A stretch of DNA of 64,000 nucleotides from Toxoplasma gondii ME49 (GCF_000006565.2 NC_031480.1:388144-452143); one strand, 5' to 3'; shown: positions 37,467-51,159, numbered from the stretch's first letter. Notes: generated from the letters alone by a model not told the origin. Numbers and translations: made by a program.

Positions 37467-40400
37467 TTTCTCGAGTAAGTGGAAAGGGAAGTTCGAGAAA
37501 GGTGTTTTTTAGAAACGCGGCCGCACGCGCTTTGGGACACGACCTGCTCGGGGAAAGGTCCAGAAGACCTCGAAGACTGGAACGCCTGGGGGACGACCAC
37601 TAAGAGTCGCGCGAAAGTTTCCTTGGAATGTCGTTCTGCTCTCGGAGCCACGGAGCCTCAAGAAAGTCCGCTTCGGTCAAGTTCGCCTGTGGAGGGGGAG
37701 AGAAGAAAAATACAGAGAAAGAAGTTCGCCTCTCTGCAGCCAGGAAAGTGGGGAAGAAGGATGAAGCTGTGGACGTGGTTGTGGCGTCTTTGCCTGAAAG
37801 TTCGGGAGAAACGAAGAACACGGGAAAAGAGGAACAGAAAAAATAATTTGAAGAGAGATGAGATATAGAGAAGAGAGAATAGTGTGACATGCACATACGA
37901 GCCGCGACACACCGATGCGTATTAACGGGAGTGTTGACCGTTAGAGGGTTCGGAATGAGGAAGTCCGCTTGAAAATTGCAAAGTGTGACGACAGAGAGAG
38001 CGACGGAGAGGGCAGGTTTAGATCTACTTTCTTCTTTTAACACGAGACGAGACCGCCCAAGAGATCCCACTCATTTCGAGCCCTGGGGTGTAAACGTACA
38101 TCGCCTGTATCCCAGCGCTATCCTGCTGTATTCTCTCGTAGCGTCTGAATCCCCAGAGTGAAAAAAAATCCAGGCAGGAATTTTCCGGGCCGACAACCCA
38201 GTAGCATCTGCCAGTTCGTGGGTGCGGGGATACTTGTGCGGGGACGGGGGGAATCCCAATTCTCAAACTGAACAACAGAAAGTGGAGCACTGTCGTCGCA
38301 AAGCAAGTCTGTGACAGCGACAACCGGTTCTCCGAAAAACCGCCGAATCGGTGGTCTCCTAACTCTGGGAGAAAAGCGCGAGAAACATGCGAAGAGACAG
38401 CAGCGTTACGCGCGCCACGGAACCGTTTCTCTCGCCGTAGCTCAAGGGAATGGGAAAGAATCGCAGCTCGGGGTTCGCGACGGAAAAACACTCCTTTGAG
38501 AGCGACCAGAAAGGCACTTTTGGGTTTCGGGGCTTACCAGATTTCGGTGAGTCGATGCGTTGGCATCTGAGAAAAAAGAACGGATATTCACCGCGAACTG
38601 ACCCCGGAAGTGTCATCCGCTGCCCTGAGCCGTCCCCGACGAGACAAACCGCGCCGGCGGCGCCTCTGCCGTTAACGGTTCTGCTGATTTTTTTCCTTCG
38701 ACCACAGTACTTGCAATCTAGAGCAATTCGCGGATGCTAACCGCTCTTCAAAGGCGTACCAGATCACCTGGAGGTATTAAAACAGGAGTACGCGACGTGT
38801 TTTTTCTGGGCTGTCCAGCTGACACGCGACAGGAGCATACCGCGCGCTAGTGAGTCGGCTGCCTCGCTCGAGTTAAGCGGCAGAGACAGGAACGGGGTAA
38901 CGCAGAGTTTTCGGACCCTTGTTTACTCAGAGCCTTTTTGGAGATGCTTTGTCACGAAACAAGAAGCGCGCTGACAACCGCTGCTCTCGGGTGTCTCTGC
39001 CTGCACTTCGGGCGCTCTCTTTGAAGCGTAGCAGGGTCAGGGCGGTGAACGAGAGATGATAAAGTCCATATCTCAACTGCGGGTTGGGAAGAACTGCGAG
39101 GCACAACGACAGGCAAATGCGTCGCTACATAATGCTTGAGAGGATTAAACTCGGTCCCCCAAGTTCAACACTCACCAACACAAGTACCATTCAGATGCGG
39201 CGGTACACGTTGAGTCCATGATGTTTGAGAGACTTAAACGCGACAATGGACTCGGAGTTAGAGTTTCTCGGGACTGACGTCAGCGTATCCAGCTGAAAGG
39301 AGGAAGTTCAACCTCATGCACGCTAATGATCATGCACCACTTGGCACGCAGCGATTTGGCACGAGACAAGCATCTCGGTGAATCGGACACAATGTGTGCT
39401 TGAACATCCTCCCACACGCAACTTTTGTGAAGCTCGAAGATTCTTGCTTTGCGTCACCAGTCCGTCCCACTTCATTTCGTATTTAGTGGCACCTTCCATC
39501 GCATACCAAGGTCCTCTCGCATTCCGAGTTAAGTGTGTGATAGGGCTGTTCTGACACAGCGTGTCGTTGTCCTCTAGAGTTGTGTGACCAAGGTCGGAGG
39601 CTGACACTGAATCAACATCGTTAACGACAACAGGCTTCAAGCAAACACGAATGCCGTTAGGATATTGAGGTCCAACACCATCAGCTTCCTTACGCAGTTA
39701 CGTGGAGTGTCGGCTGCTTCCCGCGTTTGTATCTGAGGTGCCGCGAACAGTGAACAAGCCTGCTTATACTTTAACTGATAGTGGCGTGACTGTATAGTAT
39801 GCACTCACGGTGGCACTGTCATGCCTGTTCTGGCAAACAGAATTCATGGAAAGCCTAAACTCTTTATGTTGCTGTTGGGCATATCCATGCTGCGCTACTC
39901 GGGAATGGTAGCAGTTATTCTTCTACCCGCGTAGGGAACGCGTATGTCAGATCAAGGTTTCTTTTTAGCGGCAAACCCTTTGTCCAGAGCGGCTGTGCCT
40001 TCGTGTAATCACAAGATGTTGTTCGCACCGGGTTTCTCGTTTCTTGTTGGTGATTCGTTTCTGTCGCTGCGGTGAGCTCTATTTGCTGTATTCTAGAGAA
40101 ACCTGTTATGACCTGTTACTTCTGATATTAGTATCGAACGTGTAGACATGTTTAAGACTTGGTGTCTTCTGGTGACTGCACCAAAACAGGCACAGCAAAA
40201 GACGAACCTGAACCCTGGTTACTGCGCGGTACGGTAAGGAACCATCTTACCTTTCGACCGACGTGGTTTCACCTTCTCTAAAGGACATAATCGGAGGTGC
40301 TCTAAATCCGTACCATGTGAACACAGGTTCTTCACCTCATTCAATCATTTGGATTGTTGCATTCTGGGAGCCATCATAATACGGCCGCTTACACGTTAGA

Positions 40401-42611
40401 GCACCGGGCAGGGATTATGTACATTCACTGCACAGTGGCATTAGCAGTGTCTAGTTCTGATGTACGACAGACGCTCTACTTTTTGTAGTACGTCATCATG
40501 ATGTACAGTTCCAGATAGTATGGTAGCTTCCATATAGGGGTACTGCACGTGCTACACCAGGAAAACACCAGGTATTAATATAATAAAGAATATCAAGGAG
40601 ATCTGGGACATTCTTGACCTGATTCTGCTTTGCTTTGGTCAAGTGTTTTTGCCACTGATGGAAGCTTGTGTAACCACGCGCCTCCTTTCGTTTCACGTTT
40701 CAATTTTCCCCTGTTGTCGTTACTTGCAAATGGAGGTGAAACTCCTGCTTGAAGCTGCAGAAAAGCACGCGACTTGTTGCAACAATTGCTGCGGAAAGGA
40801 TCCTTGAGCATACTTGACCGATCCGTAAAGGAACTTGCAGGATCTTGGGTGTTTTTGGATATGAAATGACCTTTCCTTTTCCCAACAAACGGAACACAAG
40901 CTTGCCAGCACACCACACTGTCGGTTTCGCGCCTGCGCGGGCGCGACGAAGTCCACCTTAGGCGTGTTCTCTCAACTGCATGCACGAAAAGTAAACGCTG
41001 GTTTTGTTTACTGTCATCACAAGAAAGGGAAACGGAGAGCGTTCACCCCCTTCAAACAGACTGGATTTCTCTGTTGTTTTCTCGTGGATCAGTCGGCGCT
41101 GCAGGAAACTCGCAGGCGCCTCCCCGTTCTCTACTGTCCATTGCTTCCGGAACTCCGTCTGAGCACCCCTCCAGATAAGCGACAGTTTCAAAAGCGTGGT
41201 CGTCCTTTCCCTTTCGAAATTTCATCTCTTCCCACTGCACTGAAACGGTTATTTCGGGCGTGTTTGCGCCGACAGCGGCTTTCAACTCTTGCCGTGCCTT
41301 TTGTCGACCTTTTTTCCTATCGGGGATTTCCTAGGTGGCGCCAGAGCCAGCGCCAGTAGGAGCGGCGGCTTTTGTCCAACGGGAAGTCGAGCTGTAGCTA
41401 CTTTTTACCACTGGAATCTCCTTGTTTATAATCGTGTGGCCCATCCGGACTCTTTTTTTCCCCAACGAAGGGCCACAAGGTGAATGCAGTCCTAGCTGTG
41501 TCGGGTGGGCCACGTGTTTTCGCCTGTCATTGTTCGAACGTCTTTCCCTCGTCTTTCTCTTGTTGGTTTCATTAGTGGTCGCTTGAGCAGCCTTCACATA
41601 CTTGCACTGCTTCCAAAAGGCTTTTCTAACAGCCTTTTCAACGGAATACTCGCTCTGTGAGGTGCAAGAATTCTGCACCAGGCCGGGCTGTCCCTCTGTC
41701 TTCATTTTCGGACGTCTGCCTTGCGTGTAGTCTCGAAGAAAAATCTGAATTTCAGCAGAGAAAGATAGTTGAGGGGGCAGGCGTGATTTGAGGGAAGGAG
41801 ACACCGAGAATGAACAAGAAGGACTCCAAACTTGCCTCTACATCGCGAGTACACCGAGCGTGAAAGCCTTGCTACGCCCCCTCTTTCCAATACGTTCCGC
41901 AACACATATGTGAAGGATATTTCAGACGCTCTTTTTCTCTTCTCCGCTAACAGTTTCATAACTTTGTCTACTCGATAACCGCTTTTTCCGTGCTGCCGGA
42001 ATCGTTTTCACCTTATTTCTTCGCACCTACACAGTGAGCTGGTAACTGCGGCTCTGCTGTATTGTCGTTTCTTTCGTATTCTGCATGCGAGGCGTGGAGC
42101 CTTGACCGCTGGGGCGGTCCTCTCGATGGCTCCTCGGAATCTGATGTACAGTTCCGCGCATCCGAGGGTTCTTCCCTCCTACTGTATATCCACTTCCCTT
42201 CCGTGCTTCTTCCGGCAGCGCATTGGCCTGTGTTAGAGGTTACCTTTATCCACGACGCTGCTGCCGGACATAGCGCACATAAGCCTTCCTCTTGATTGTG
42301 AGATTGGTTTTTCTGTTGTGTGTCAACGCGTGTTTTTGTTGCGCGTGAATAAATTCAAAGGTTCCGGAGAGAACTACACAGTTGGGGTGGCCAGGGTCGC
42401 CAAACAGAGCTGCCAACCGACCAAGTTTCTCGCTGGATTCGATCCAGTGTACACGCCCACCTCGATTGCTGTGGACGTGTTCACGAAATCGTACCTTTGC
42501 GTGTCTGTGCATACAGTGTACATCAACTGCATGTACGTCTGCTTTTTTCATGGACCAGCCGGTCTGTGGACTCTTCACCGCCTTCTGTTCTGTTGACAGT
42601 TGAGGAGCAAG
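37467..42611. promoter_or_regulatory. Divergent intergenic region of 5.1 kb
   Basis: This spacer separates the minus-strand orphan gene from the plus-strand secreted protein, so it should hold two promoters and 5' UTRs. Frames up to 157 codons occur at 37479-38616 and 40593-41959, often on both strands at once, with no recognised domain. A pair of similar 25-base segments lies at about 39132 and 39222. Stretches at 38740-39320 and 39650-40490 show essentially no long frame. I see no supportable gene. Confidence 0.4.
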
Positions 42612-44603
42612 ATGGCGGGGCGGAAGCGTTCTGTTGCCTTTCTGATCTTTATTTTTCCGCTCTTTGCCTCCCTTGCATGCAACGGTAAGTCGTCTCTCTT
42701 CCTCACACAAACCTATCTGGGGTTCCCAGGTCGTCAATTGGGGCTTCTTGTCAGCAGAAGCCTTCGATCTGCCTGCACGATCGGGCTCGTCCTCGAACTC
42801 CGTTATCAGAGTGACACACGCAGGAGCCCACCTGCAAAGGCACATGCCATAGTGGAAACTTTAGGGGGTAAACAAGGACATGATTCAGTGCGACTGTAGA
42901 CAGTTTGCCGTTCCTTGAAAGACACATGTTTTCGACTAGGTAGCTCTTTATCGTTTCACTCTGTTGCTTGGCTTCTGATTTCTCGACTTGTACGGGGGGT
43001 CGTAGGTCGGAGGTGATCGCAGGTTGCTCTGCAGTTGTTTGTGGTGCGGCACACTTCTGGGTGCTGGTTTGGCTGCTTCGGCAATATGCTCAGTTTGTTT
43101 GTCACCACTGGCTGTCGAAACATTTTCCTGTTGCTCTTGTGCCTGAAAACATTCAGTTTCCGTGTTTTCTCGGTCAAGGGTCTTGCAAGGGTACTTCAGC
43201 ACATCTCCACTTGCTGCAAGAAACAGTTTCCGTCATTACGGCATCGATGGGATGAACAGGTTCAAAAATACAACAGGGAACAGCTGTCCGTCTTGCGGGG
43301 TGCGAAGGCTCTGTGGCTTGCCGCAGACACCAAACGCATGCGATCTCCGAAGAATTCCGTTCCTCTGGTGTCCGTTTTCGCTCCAGGCTCGCTCGAGGGA
43401 GAATTCGACGACTTTGCGGAGCGAGAGCCTTTTGCTGACAGGGAGCACACTGAAGACTATTTCAGCGCGTTACCCCCGGCCAGCAAATCTGCGCAAGCTT
43501 CTCTCGACGGAAGGACAGAGCTGGGTGGTATTTCTGAAGCGCCTGTGCATGCACCAGCGGAACTGGAGGAGGCGGAGAGCCGCGTTCTCAGCGGCGTGTC
43601 GGACCTGACTGCGAAGTTCGCAGAGAGAGCCGACCGGAAAGAAATTGCTGCTGCTTTGCAGACCGCTGCAGATGGCCTGCAGGAGACGGTGTCTCGACTC
43701 GAGGCAGCGCGAGAGGAGTACCTCGCGGATCATTCGCAGGTGATGGAAATTCTGCAGAAGTACGCGCGGGCTCGGGAGCTCCTAGCAGTGGGACTCAAGA
43801 GCGAAGCGCCGACCGAATCAGAACTCGCGGAGCGCTTGCGGACCGCGACAGACGCGTACAACACACTCTTTGTGCTGTTGAGTGCGGCTGCGAGACGGGC
43901 AGAGAGCGCCCACGCCCTGATGGAGGCGCTGTCGGCCAGCCAGAGTGCGGCGTTTGCAACGTTGCTGAAGCTCGCGAAGGCGCAGCTGAATGACGGGGAG
44001 GCTGGAGAAGGCGAAACGGAGGCTGCAACCACAGACGACGTCGCTGCGATCCGCGCGGCCGTCTACAACATGCAAGACCTGGCGGCAGCGGCGGAGAACG
44101 CGACGCGAGCGACAGTCACAGCGAGGACAAAGCAGAGCGAAGAAATGGCCTCCCTGCTTCTGCGGCGCCTGGGCCACCTCGCGGGCGCTGGACGCCTGAT
44201 GACGAGTGACCGGTTTGTGGCTGGGGACAAACAGTCTCAAGCGGATTCTGAGGAAATCCGGGAGCAGCTGGACGCACGCGTGCGAGCGAGCATGCGGACG
44301 TCGCGAAGTGCCGAGCAGACACTGATGAACGACTTGACCTCGGAGGCGCTCAAAACCGTTCAACACGTGGCGGAAGAAACAGAAATTGCGAACAAAGAGG
44401 CATTTGAATTGCGGGCAAGCGCCGCCGAGCCGCAGGAACGATCCAAGGCCACAGTCGTTCTTTTGGGCGTTATGCTGTGCCTTGCGGTGGTGGCGCTTCT
44501 GTGTCTGATCGTGTACTCGCTTGCTGTCGTCGTCTCTTTCCAGGCCAAGCTGAACGCCGCCCGCGTGGGCGAACAGGTCGGCCAGGCCCACACGGATGAC
44601 TAA
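42612..44603 (+). CDS. Secreted helical protein with C-terminal membrane anchor
   Basis: Exon 1 (42612-42684) starts in AGCAAGATGG and encodes a typical signal peptide, Met-Ala-Gly-Arg-Lys-Arg then about 15 hydrophobic residues ending ASLACN. The donor is AACG/GTAAGT, phase 1. The only acceptor that restores frame is CTTGCCGCAG/ACACC at 43327. Exon 2 (43327-44603) then continues to the stop, giving 449 residues. The mature protein is almost all predicted helix rich in Ala, Glu, Arg and Leu, with heptad-like stretches (ALQTAADGLQETVSRLEAA, RELL) and few Cys or Trp. A single membrane segment spans about 399-427, leaving a 22-residue tail. I do not recognise the family. The plan, signal peptide plus helix plus one anchor, is common among dense-granule and other secretory proteins of coccidia. 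The frame also runs upstream of 43327 through 43035, but that part reads like intron. Confidence 0.75.
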
Positions 44604-46904
44604 CGACGTTTCACCAATGCCCGGGAAGAAGCGAAGAAACGTCTTCTCAGAGAATGTTGTACGGAGGAGTCGTACCCGCAGCCAAAGGCAGTCAACTAGT
44701 TCGTAACAGTGCGTCCTATCGGACGTGAATTGTATTTTATACCATATTCTGCGTCAGTAAGGAGTGCCGACAGCTCCCTCGAGCGCGGGCAGCTTGAAGC
44801 GGTATGTCTGTAGTGTTTGCGAAGCCCACGCGAGTAAGTTAACCGACGCAGAACCGGAGGGACGAAAACTGCGGGTGCAACGGGAGGGTGTTTAGAGATT
44901 CGGTTTGGGTTTATTCCACCGCCGCTTGGAACACAGCGGGCCTATGAGTGGTGCTGTGCGCTCGGAAGCGAACAGGTCTGCAGTGCGACACGCTTCTGGC
45001 TTTCAGTCATTAGATATAACGGTGACATAACTGTCGAAATCAAATTTTCTGGACACAGACCACGGTGCATTCCACTTGACCGACTTGCGATGTTTTTTGT
45101 GTACAGCAGAGCAATCATACGCATTCTTCAAACACTTTCATTATCTTTACTGGGCACCAGCGCAAGCTGAGCGCATCTGTACCATCACTCGGTGTAAGCT
45201 TGATGAATTTTTAAGAGCTGCTCTTTTATAACTGGTCTCAAGCACTGGTGCGAAGTGAAGGCTGTGCCGCACACCTCGCAATTAGACATATTTCTAGGTA
45301 ACGTTCATTGCCAGGCATACGAGGAGTAATCAAAAGTCCGTTGTGGACGCTTTCATGCAACCAATCCAGACATTGTGCCAAATTGTCGATGCTCCGGCAG
45401 TACAGTTTGTGCCTTGCGGCGCTAATTCCAGCGCCATTTCTTCCACCGTAAATCACAATTTTAACTCGGTTGGTACAGAATATCAAACCTAATACTAATT
45501 AACTGAGTGCATTAAAAGAGAAAAGGTGGCGCTACAAGTACACAGTCGGCGCGAAGTCCCGAGTGTGTCTCAGTAAAGCATGACAACCTGGACCCTTACT
45601 CTGCGCTTGGGCTCCACGCTTCTCGTTTTTGACCACGGGATATTCCGGCTTGTTAGTGCCATGACCGAACCGCGTGTTCACGGAAAAATCGACAAATTCC
45701 TTCACGGCTCACGAGTTTCTCCGTTGACACCACATGCCACCCAGCCTGTGATGCTGCCCCCGTGACCGACCCTGCAGTGTCACCTTCAACACGAATGCTT
45801 TGATGATCGAAGGAAACATGATGTGATACGGGAAAACTCCGTTGAGGCTGTTGCTCTGTTTCTCGAGCAAAACCGAATAAAATTGCAGTGCGTAAAAGGG
45901 TCGCCCACCACTCATAAAAATAGGCAATCTCTAGACCGCGTAACATAGCAAACACGAACATCAGTGGATACAAGACTGGCCCGATGCCTAAAAAATAAGA
46001 CAACATCGCGGTCCCTGCAGCCTTCTGCATTCAACTTGAACGTCCTTGTACTGGCATGCGCCACTCGTCGTGTTCAACTAAAGACGGAAACTGCCTTTAC
46101 CAAAACGAACACCGCGCCAGCACAGAGGGTCAATATGCTTACGCAGTACGCACTTGTTACTTTACACATGTGGTCTCTTTTCGGCAGGTAGTCGAGAAAT
46201 CGTCTCCGAACCCGTGCCACAAACATACACAAGCAAAGGAACCGCCACGACAACTGGGCATTCCTGCTACTCGGTGTCCTCGGTCTGAATAGCACCCGCC
46301 ATTGCGCGGGTTTTTGCATTTTCAGAAAGGAAAAGGGACCCGGAACCCTGTTATTCGATGACGAAAGCTGAATTTCCGTTCGAAGGGAAGGCAGGCGCTC
46401 ACACTCACACACACACGCCAAACACGCACTTGCGTGTGCATTGCCAAATACGTAAAAATATAGACAGCATGTACAAGTCGCCACAGTGGATCATATACAC
46501 CTTCTTCTCGAAGCCGCAGAAGAACGCTCTTGAATACGCTCACCCGGCAACCAAAATCTGATGTGGACCTCACTGGCACAAACGTCCCTCCAGGAGGCGT
46601 TCGAATGGTTAGGCAGCACATCTGACAATCGCGGTCGCTAGCGATAGTCAGCGGCATCTCTACCCACCGTGCACCTATTTTACAGGTTCTCGCACATGCA
46701 CCTCACAGTGCGGACCACACAGAACGATCCCAACCCACTGACGGCTGGGTTCGTGCGAAGCGGTCTGCACGTGCTCCTGTTTCTTGACGAATTCCCGTAA
46801 CCTGATGCCCTCCTTTTCGCACGCTGTCAGGCGATGAATCCAATCGCACTGTTCACTAAAGTCATCCCTGCTCCGCGTCTTACAAACACGGGCACTTTCC
46901 CGGC
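44604..46904. other. Spacer between convergent genes
   Basis: About 2.3 kb lies between the stop of the secreted helical protein and the stop of the minus-strand coiled-coil protein. It should hold both 3' UTRs. A minus-strand frame at 45653-46030 begins with a hydrophobic stretch but has no other support. A short CA-rich run lies near 46400. Confidence 0.4.
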
Positions 46905-48593
46905 TCAGAGGAAGATGCCTGCGGCGGCGTCACTTGCATGCCAGCTTATGCTTTGCTCTCCGTTTTGCTCGTCGTCGTCTTCATTCACATGATCACTCAC
47001 GCTCACAACTTGCCCCCTGTCAGCCTCAGTGTGCACAGATCGTAACTCGTCACAAAGACGAGGTGGCTCCTGTTCGCCTGCATGCTCGGCCGCCATACAA
47101 GCTACCCCTTCGTGCATGCTGTAGTCTACAGAAGGACGCTGTTCACCCACCATGGCAAATGCACTGTGGGCATGGTCACGCAGCGTCTCGGAGGTGACCG
47201 GAGGGTAGGAAGCAGAAGCCGGCAGCACAGCTGCGGAACTACCAGCTGGCACAGAATGTCCACAGCAGCAGGTACCAGTTTGCGTGTGTGACATCAACTC
47301 AGCAATTTTCCGCTGAACATGCCGCAGGCGGGTGTGCTTCACCTCCAGCGCCACTTCGTTCTCTTTGATTGCTTCCGAATACACGGAATCATTCTGCGAC
47401 GTGAACACAGCACACAAAGACCAGCTGCCGACACCATTCGCGCACATGCAGTCACCAGTGTATCGACAGCGGAGGCATGCAAGCGCAAGAGCAGTTTCGT
47501 CTGCGCGACCACTGCTGGCGACCACCTCACTTCCCACAAGAGGCGTTGCTCTTGTTCTCCCAAACATAGCGCGTGTCCCCGTGTCGAACTGTTATCTGGG
47601 ATGTTTGATATTTATCAGCTGAAGGCATTAGAGTTACATCACCACTGTAGCTGCTAGTTTGTGGCCTTCAGGACAAACAAACAGGATAAAAGCGTTTGAT
47701 CAGCTTCCGACAGTGGCAACACATAACCTATGGGCGTATTTGCGGGGAAGTGCAAACGCATATTTGTATGTGACTACGCACGTATGAATATAGATCGTTT
47801 CCGTGACTAATGGCTCTACCCCTATAGGTTCAAGACGCGAAACTGCGACTGTGACTCTGTCTCGCTGCCACCAATCCCATGTGACAGTGCCCAACGGATG
47901 CTGCTTTTCATGCCTCGACAACGATGACATCAGAGAGAGAAATATGCAGCTTACCGGATCTTCCTCCATCAGTTCATTATTGGACCTTTCTGCAGTTAAA
48001 GAGCACACGCGCACGACAGTGTGCAAGACAAACGCGTGTCCCACAGGCCCGCAGGCGTTTCAGCATTCAAGAACAACAAAGCAAGTGCCACTGAAAACAG
48101 CATTCTGCAAGACATGCAAGTGACAGTAGGCGCCTTAAGACCACACCAAGATGATGCCAACGGGCGAACTGGTAGCGGTTATGGTGTCGACGAAATGCTG
48201 AACGCATTGTCGGAGCACCCCAAAATTTTGCGTTGATGAGCGTGAAATACTCTCTCAGAAATAAAACAAACAGTGTAATCTATACTTACCCACACTGTTT
48301 CACGTCTACAGTCCATGGCAGTTGTCCTTTATCATGTGGCCGACGGGTGTGATGTACAACATACACATCGGCAGTATCTGCTGGGTGTGCGTCTCTGCGC
48401 GACCACCAGCGTCGTCGATTGTCACGGCCATTAGAAACACCGCAAACTCTCTGAACAGGACTGAAAACAGAGACGAACGGAATGCTCGCTTACCCAAATG
48501 GAAGATTGAATTTTCCAACTCCTTTTCTGCGTCTTTTAACAGGCGAACATCTTCCGGGAGCTCGTCAATACCACGAAACCCGAGGGACACCAT
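46905..48593 (-). CDS. Small coiled-coil protein, three exons, family not recognised
   Basis: Exons 48494-48593, 47955-47989 and 46905-47393 join in phase (1, then 0) and give 207 residues. The start is in GGGCAAGATGG, close to the coccidian consensus. The first ~95 residues form a continuous helical, heptad-rich unit: GIDELPEDVRLLKDAEKE, then LENSIFHLERSNNELMEEDP, then EAIKENEVALEVKHTRLRH. The pattern of a Leu-Pro helix cap, an ERSNNEL turn and an EAIKENE helix reads like a conserved small eukaryotic helical-hairpin protein, but I cannot name it. The rest is disordered, with one Cys cluster (GTCCCGH) and an acidic tail (DHVNEDDDEQN). The middle exon is only 35 bases. The reading continues open upstream of the chosen Met, so another 5' exon is possible. 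Confidence 0.7.
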
Positions 48594-51159
48594 CTTGCCC
48601 TGGCACCGCGGGAGGTACATTTCTACCATGATGCCGCAGAAACAGGGAACAACAGACAATCCTTGGTTTGCTAAAACTTCGGCAGTGAAGAAGAAAAGGG
48701 AAAACGTCCGAAAGGGGGCAGAAATCACAAGTGATGTACGGAGACAAGACAGCGGCGAAGGGTGAGACGAAACAACGCTTTGAGTAAAGCCGTGCTGCTT
48801 GCGTCCACACAGGTTTAAGCTGATCACAGCGTCGAATGAGTTCCGAGTCGAACTGGACGCAGAAGGTTTGGCACAGTTAGAATGCGAACAACATCATTAG
48901 AATGTGATGAACGTCGATCAGAAGCCGAGATTCCGTCAAGTAAATCTCTATAAAAAATAGACATCCGTTGTGATACCCAGCACGACTTATCGCAATCCTT
49001 CCGAAGCGGTTGTACGGGTCAGCAGCAAAGAAGCGAGGCGACACACCTTTTCCAGCCTAAACTTGCCACACTCGCAAGCTTATCTGAATAGAGTTAAATT
49101 TGTAATGACACCATTCAATACAAGGTGGTCCTTCGTGACCGTGTGCGCTGTGTGTTGAGCGTTGACGTATCTCACCGCGGTGACCATGAGTGTGTGCACA
49201 GCACAGAGAACTCGGCTTAAATTGAGAAGTCAAGTAGGTACAAACGTACAAGGATTGATTATATCCATCTGTGCCCCCAAGTTGATAGTCGACGTAGGGT
49301 TGTTTTCGGGAAGTCTCTACTATGAGTTGGACTACTGGTTTATCTCTTGAAAAACTCAAGTAGAACATCGCTTCTTCCTTCACACGATAAGCTCTGAAGC
49401 AACTATGTGCTGTGGGAAAGGGGTCTGTGATGGATGAACATCCCTGACCTTTAACAGCTGTATACTTCCAGGAGTGGGGGACCTGCCAACACATACAGAG
49501 AACGGTGATTCCTTTCAACGGACAAAGTCAACCTCGACGCGAAAGTAACTGGAGAGGGCAAAGCGCGTCAGCGAGAATATCTTAACCCATGGGATTTGGA
49601 CTGCCACTGATAGCCGTTTCATTTTCACTGGTGATGGAGAGAGGTGTCTGCAAGGCAGCAGGTCGTTGCTTCGTGCCTGGGCCATGTCCGCTCGATGGTC
49701 GGATGCCTCGGGAGGAACTGCCACGCTGCAGACTCACAAGAAGCAATTTGCCGATGACAGCATACGCTTCGGTATACATCGAAATAAGGAAACACGCATA
49801 CGCAGTTTGTGCAGAGCTCAGGGGTGCCCAGATCTTGTCTGCGCCACACTCTCCCCACCCATTACATGCGTCCAGATATAATGCACGGTATCTATCCCGG
49901 TCCAGGAACAAGAAGTGTCACCAATGTAAAAGGGGGTTAAGTCTCCCCTCAGAGTGCTTCACATCGAGGCATCTTCGTGCCTGGTTGTCCATACTTCTCT
50001 ATCAGTTTCCGATGTGCTTCAAGCGAGTGGAGAAGGGCTTGTGGTTGCGGTGGTGTCGTTTCGCACATTCTGTCAACCTGTGAAGGAACCTATTGGTCGA
50101 ATAGCATAGAAACTACTCTGGTCATGCACTCATTGCGACGGACCTCCCGTCACTAGTTCAACGTGCACTCGGTGAGTCACAGCCAAGAAGTGATGGAGAC
50201 GAAATATGTGTTTCCAGAACAGGTTGCCACCAGAACATCTACAGGCATCCCCTGGTGTTGTATTGAGTGACACAGTGTTCTCATGAACTATCACGGTAAA
50301 TATCGAAACGAATGTGAACCGTGGGGGCAGAGGCGGGATGTGTCTCTAAAACGAGTGCGCCGTCGCCCTGACGGACACAGACCCAAACCATCCTCTTCGA
50401 ATCATGAAGAATCAAGCACACTACTTGGCCTCCTTCGGCTGTAGCCACACCCAAATCTCAAAAGTTGACTTCATGGTGTGAAGACGAAGAGTGGTAAGGA
50501 CAATTACGAAGGTTTCCGTGCTGCTAAGGAAGAGAGAATTACGTTCAGAAGGAACTGTAACTGTGAGGCAAGCCACTGAAATTTTCTCAGCACACTGCCG
50601 AAGACAACACACCGTAAAAGGTAAGTGGAGGAGAACTGCAACTTTTAATAACTGATCTATATTAGGGTAATAAGGCTAAACGAAATCGGCTCTGGCAGCA
50701 ACAGTGAGCTGAAGGCTAAGAGTATTAGGCAGATTTTGTAAGACAAACTGCAGCCCTTAGCTTCCTTCTTCTGAAGGGCAAAAGACTATACCAGGGACCC
50801 CCCCCCGAAGACGAACGCCCTTTGGGAGAGGTTCATAAGCAACCCCGAAAATGAGTTGTGTGCGCACACCGCAAGAGAGAATGGCCGCCCCGAGAATCGA
50901 GCTACGCCGCCACTCAGATCGAATGCACCGGCAGTCATCCATAGCTCATATTAGAGGGCTTAATCAAAACCCAGTGAATTAGCCTCGTGGAAGGCATTGC
51001 AGTCCCCTTAGCCGGTTGTGGCGGAAAAAAGAACTTCATTACATCTTCAGAAGGAACAAAATTGGCGGCCTCTGCGACAGATGATCTCCAGGAGGGTTCA
51101 AGCACCAGAATTCCAGAGAAGGGGTCTAAAGAGTCTCAGCAATCAGCAGCTGGCTTCGA
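48594..51159. other. Spacer between two minus-strand genes
   Basis: About 2.6 kb should carry the promoter of the coiled-coil gene and the 3' UTR of the assemblin gene. Overlapping frames at 49582-49911 (minus) and 49589-50083 (plus) are opposite readings of the same DNA and neither has support. Nothing else stands out except a C-run near 50801. Confidence 0.4.

Noticed and set aside
41331..41804. 157-codon minus-strand frame, Lys/Arg/Thr-rich
   Set aside because: A fair start context at an inner Met, but no domain, no splice partner and opposite frames over the same bases.
42246..42845. 199-codon minus-strand frame
   Set aside because: It overlaps the signal-peptide exon of the plus-strand gene in antisense and has no domain.
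45653..46030. 125-codon minus-strand frame starting with a hydrophobic stretch
   Set aside because: The hydrophobic part is not followed by a cleavage-like site, and no motif or neighbouring exon supports it.
49582..50083. Opposed frames of 109 (minus) and 164 (plus) codons
   Set aside because: They are two readings of the same DNA, neither with a recognisable feature.
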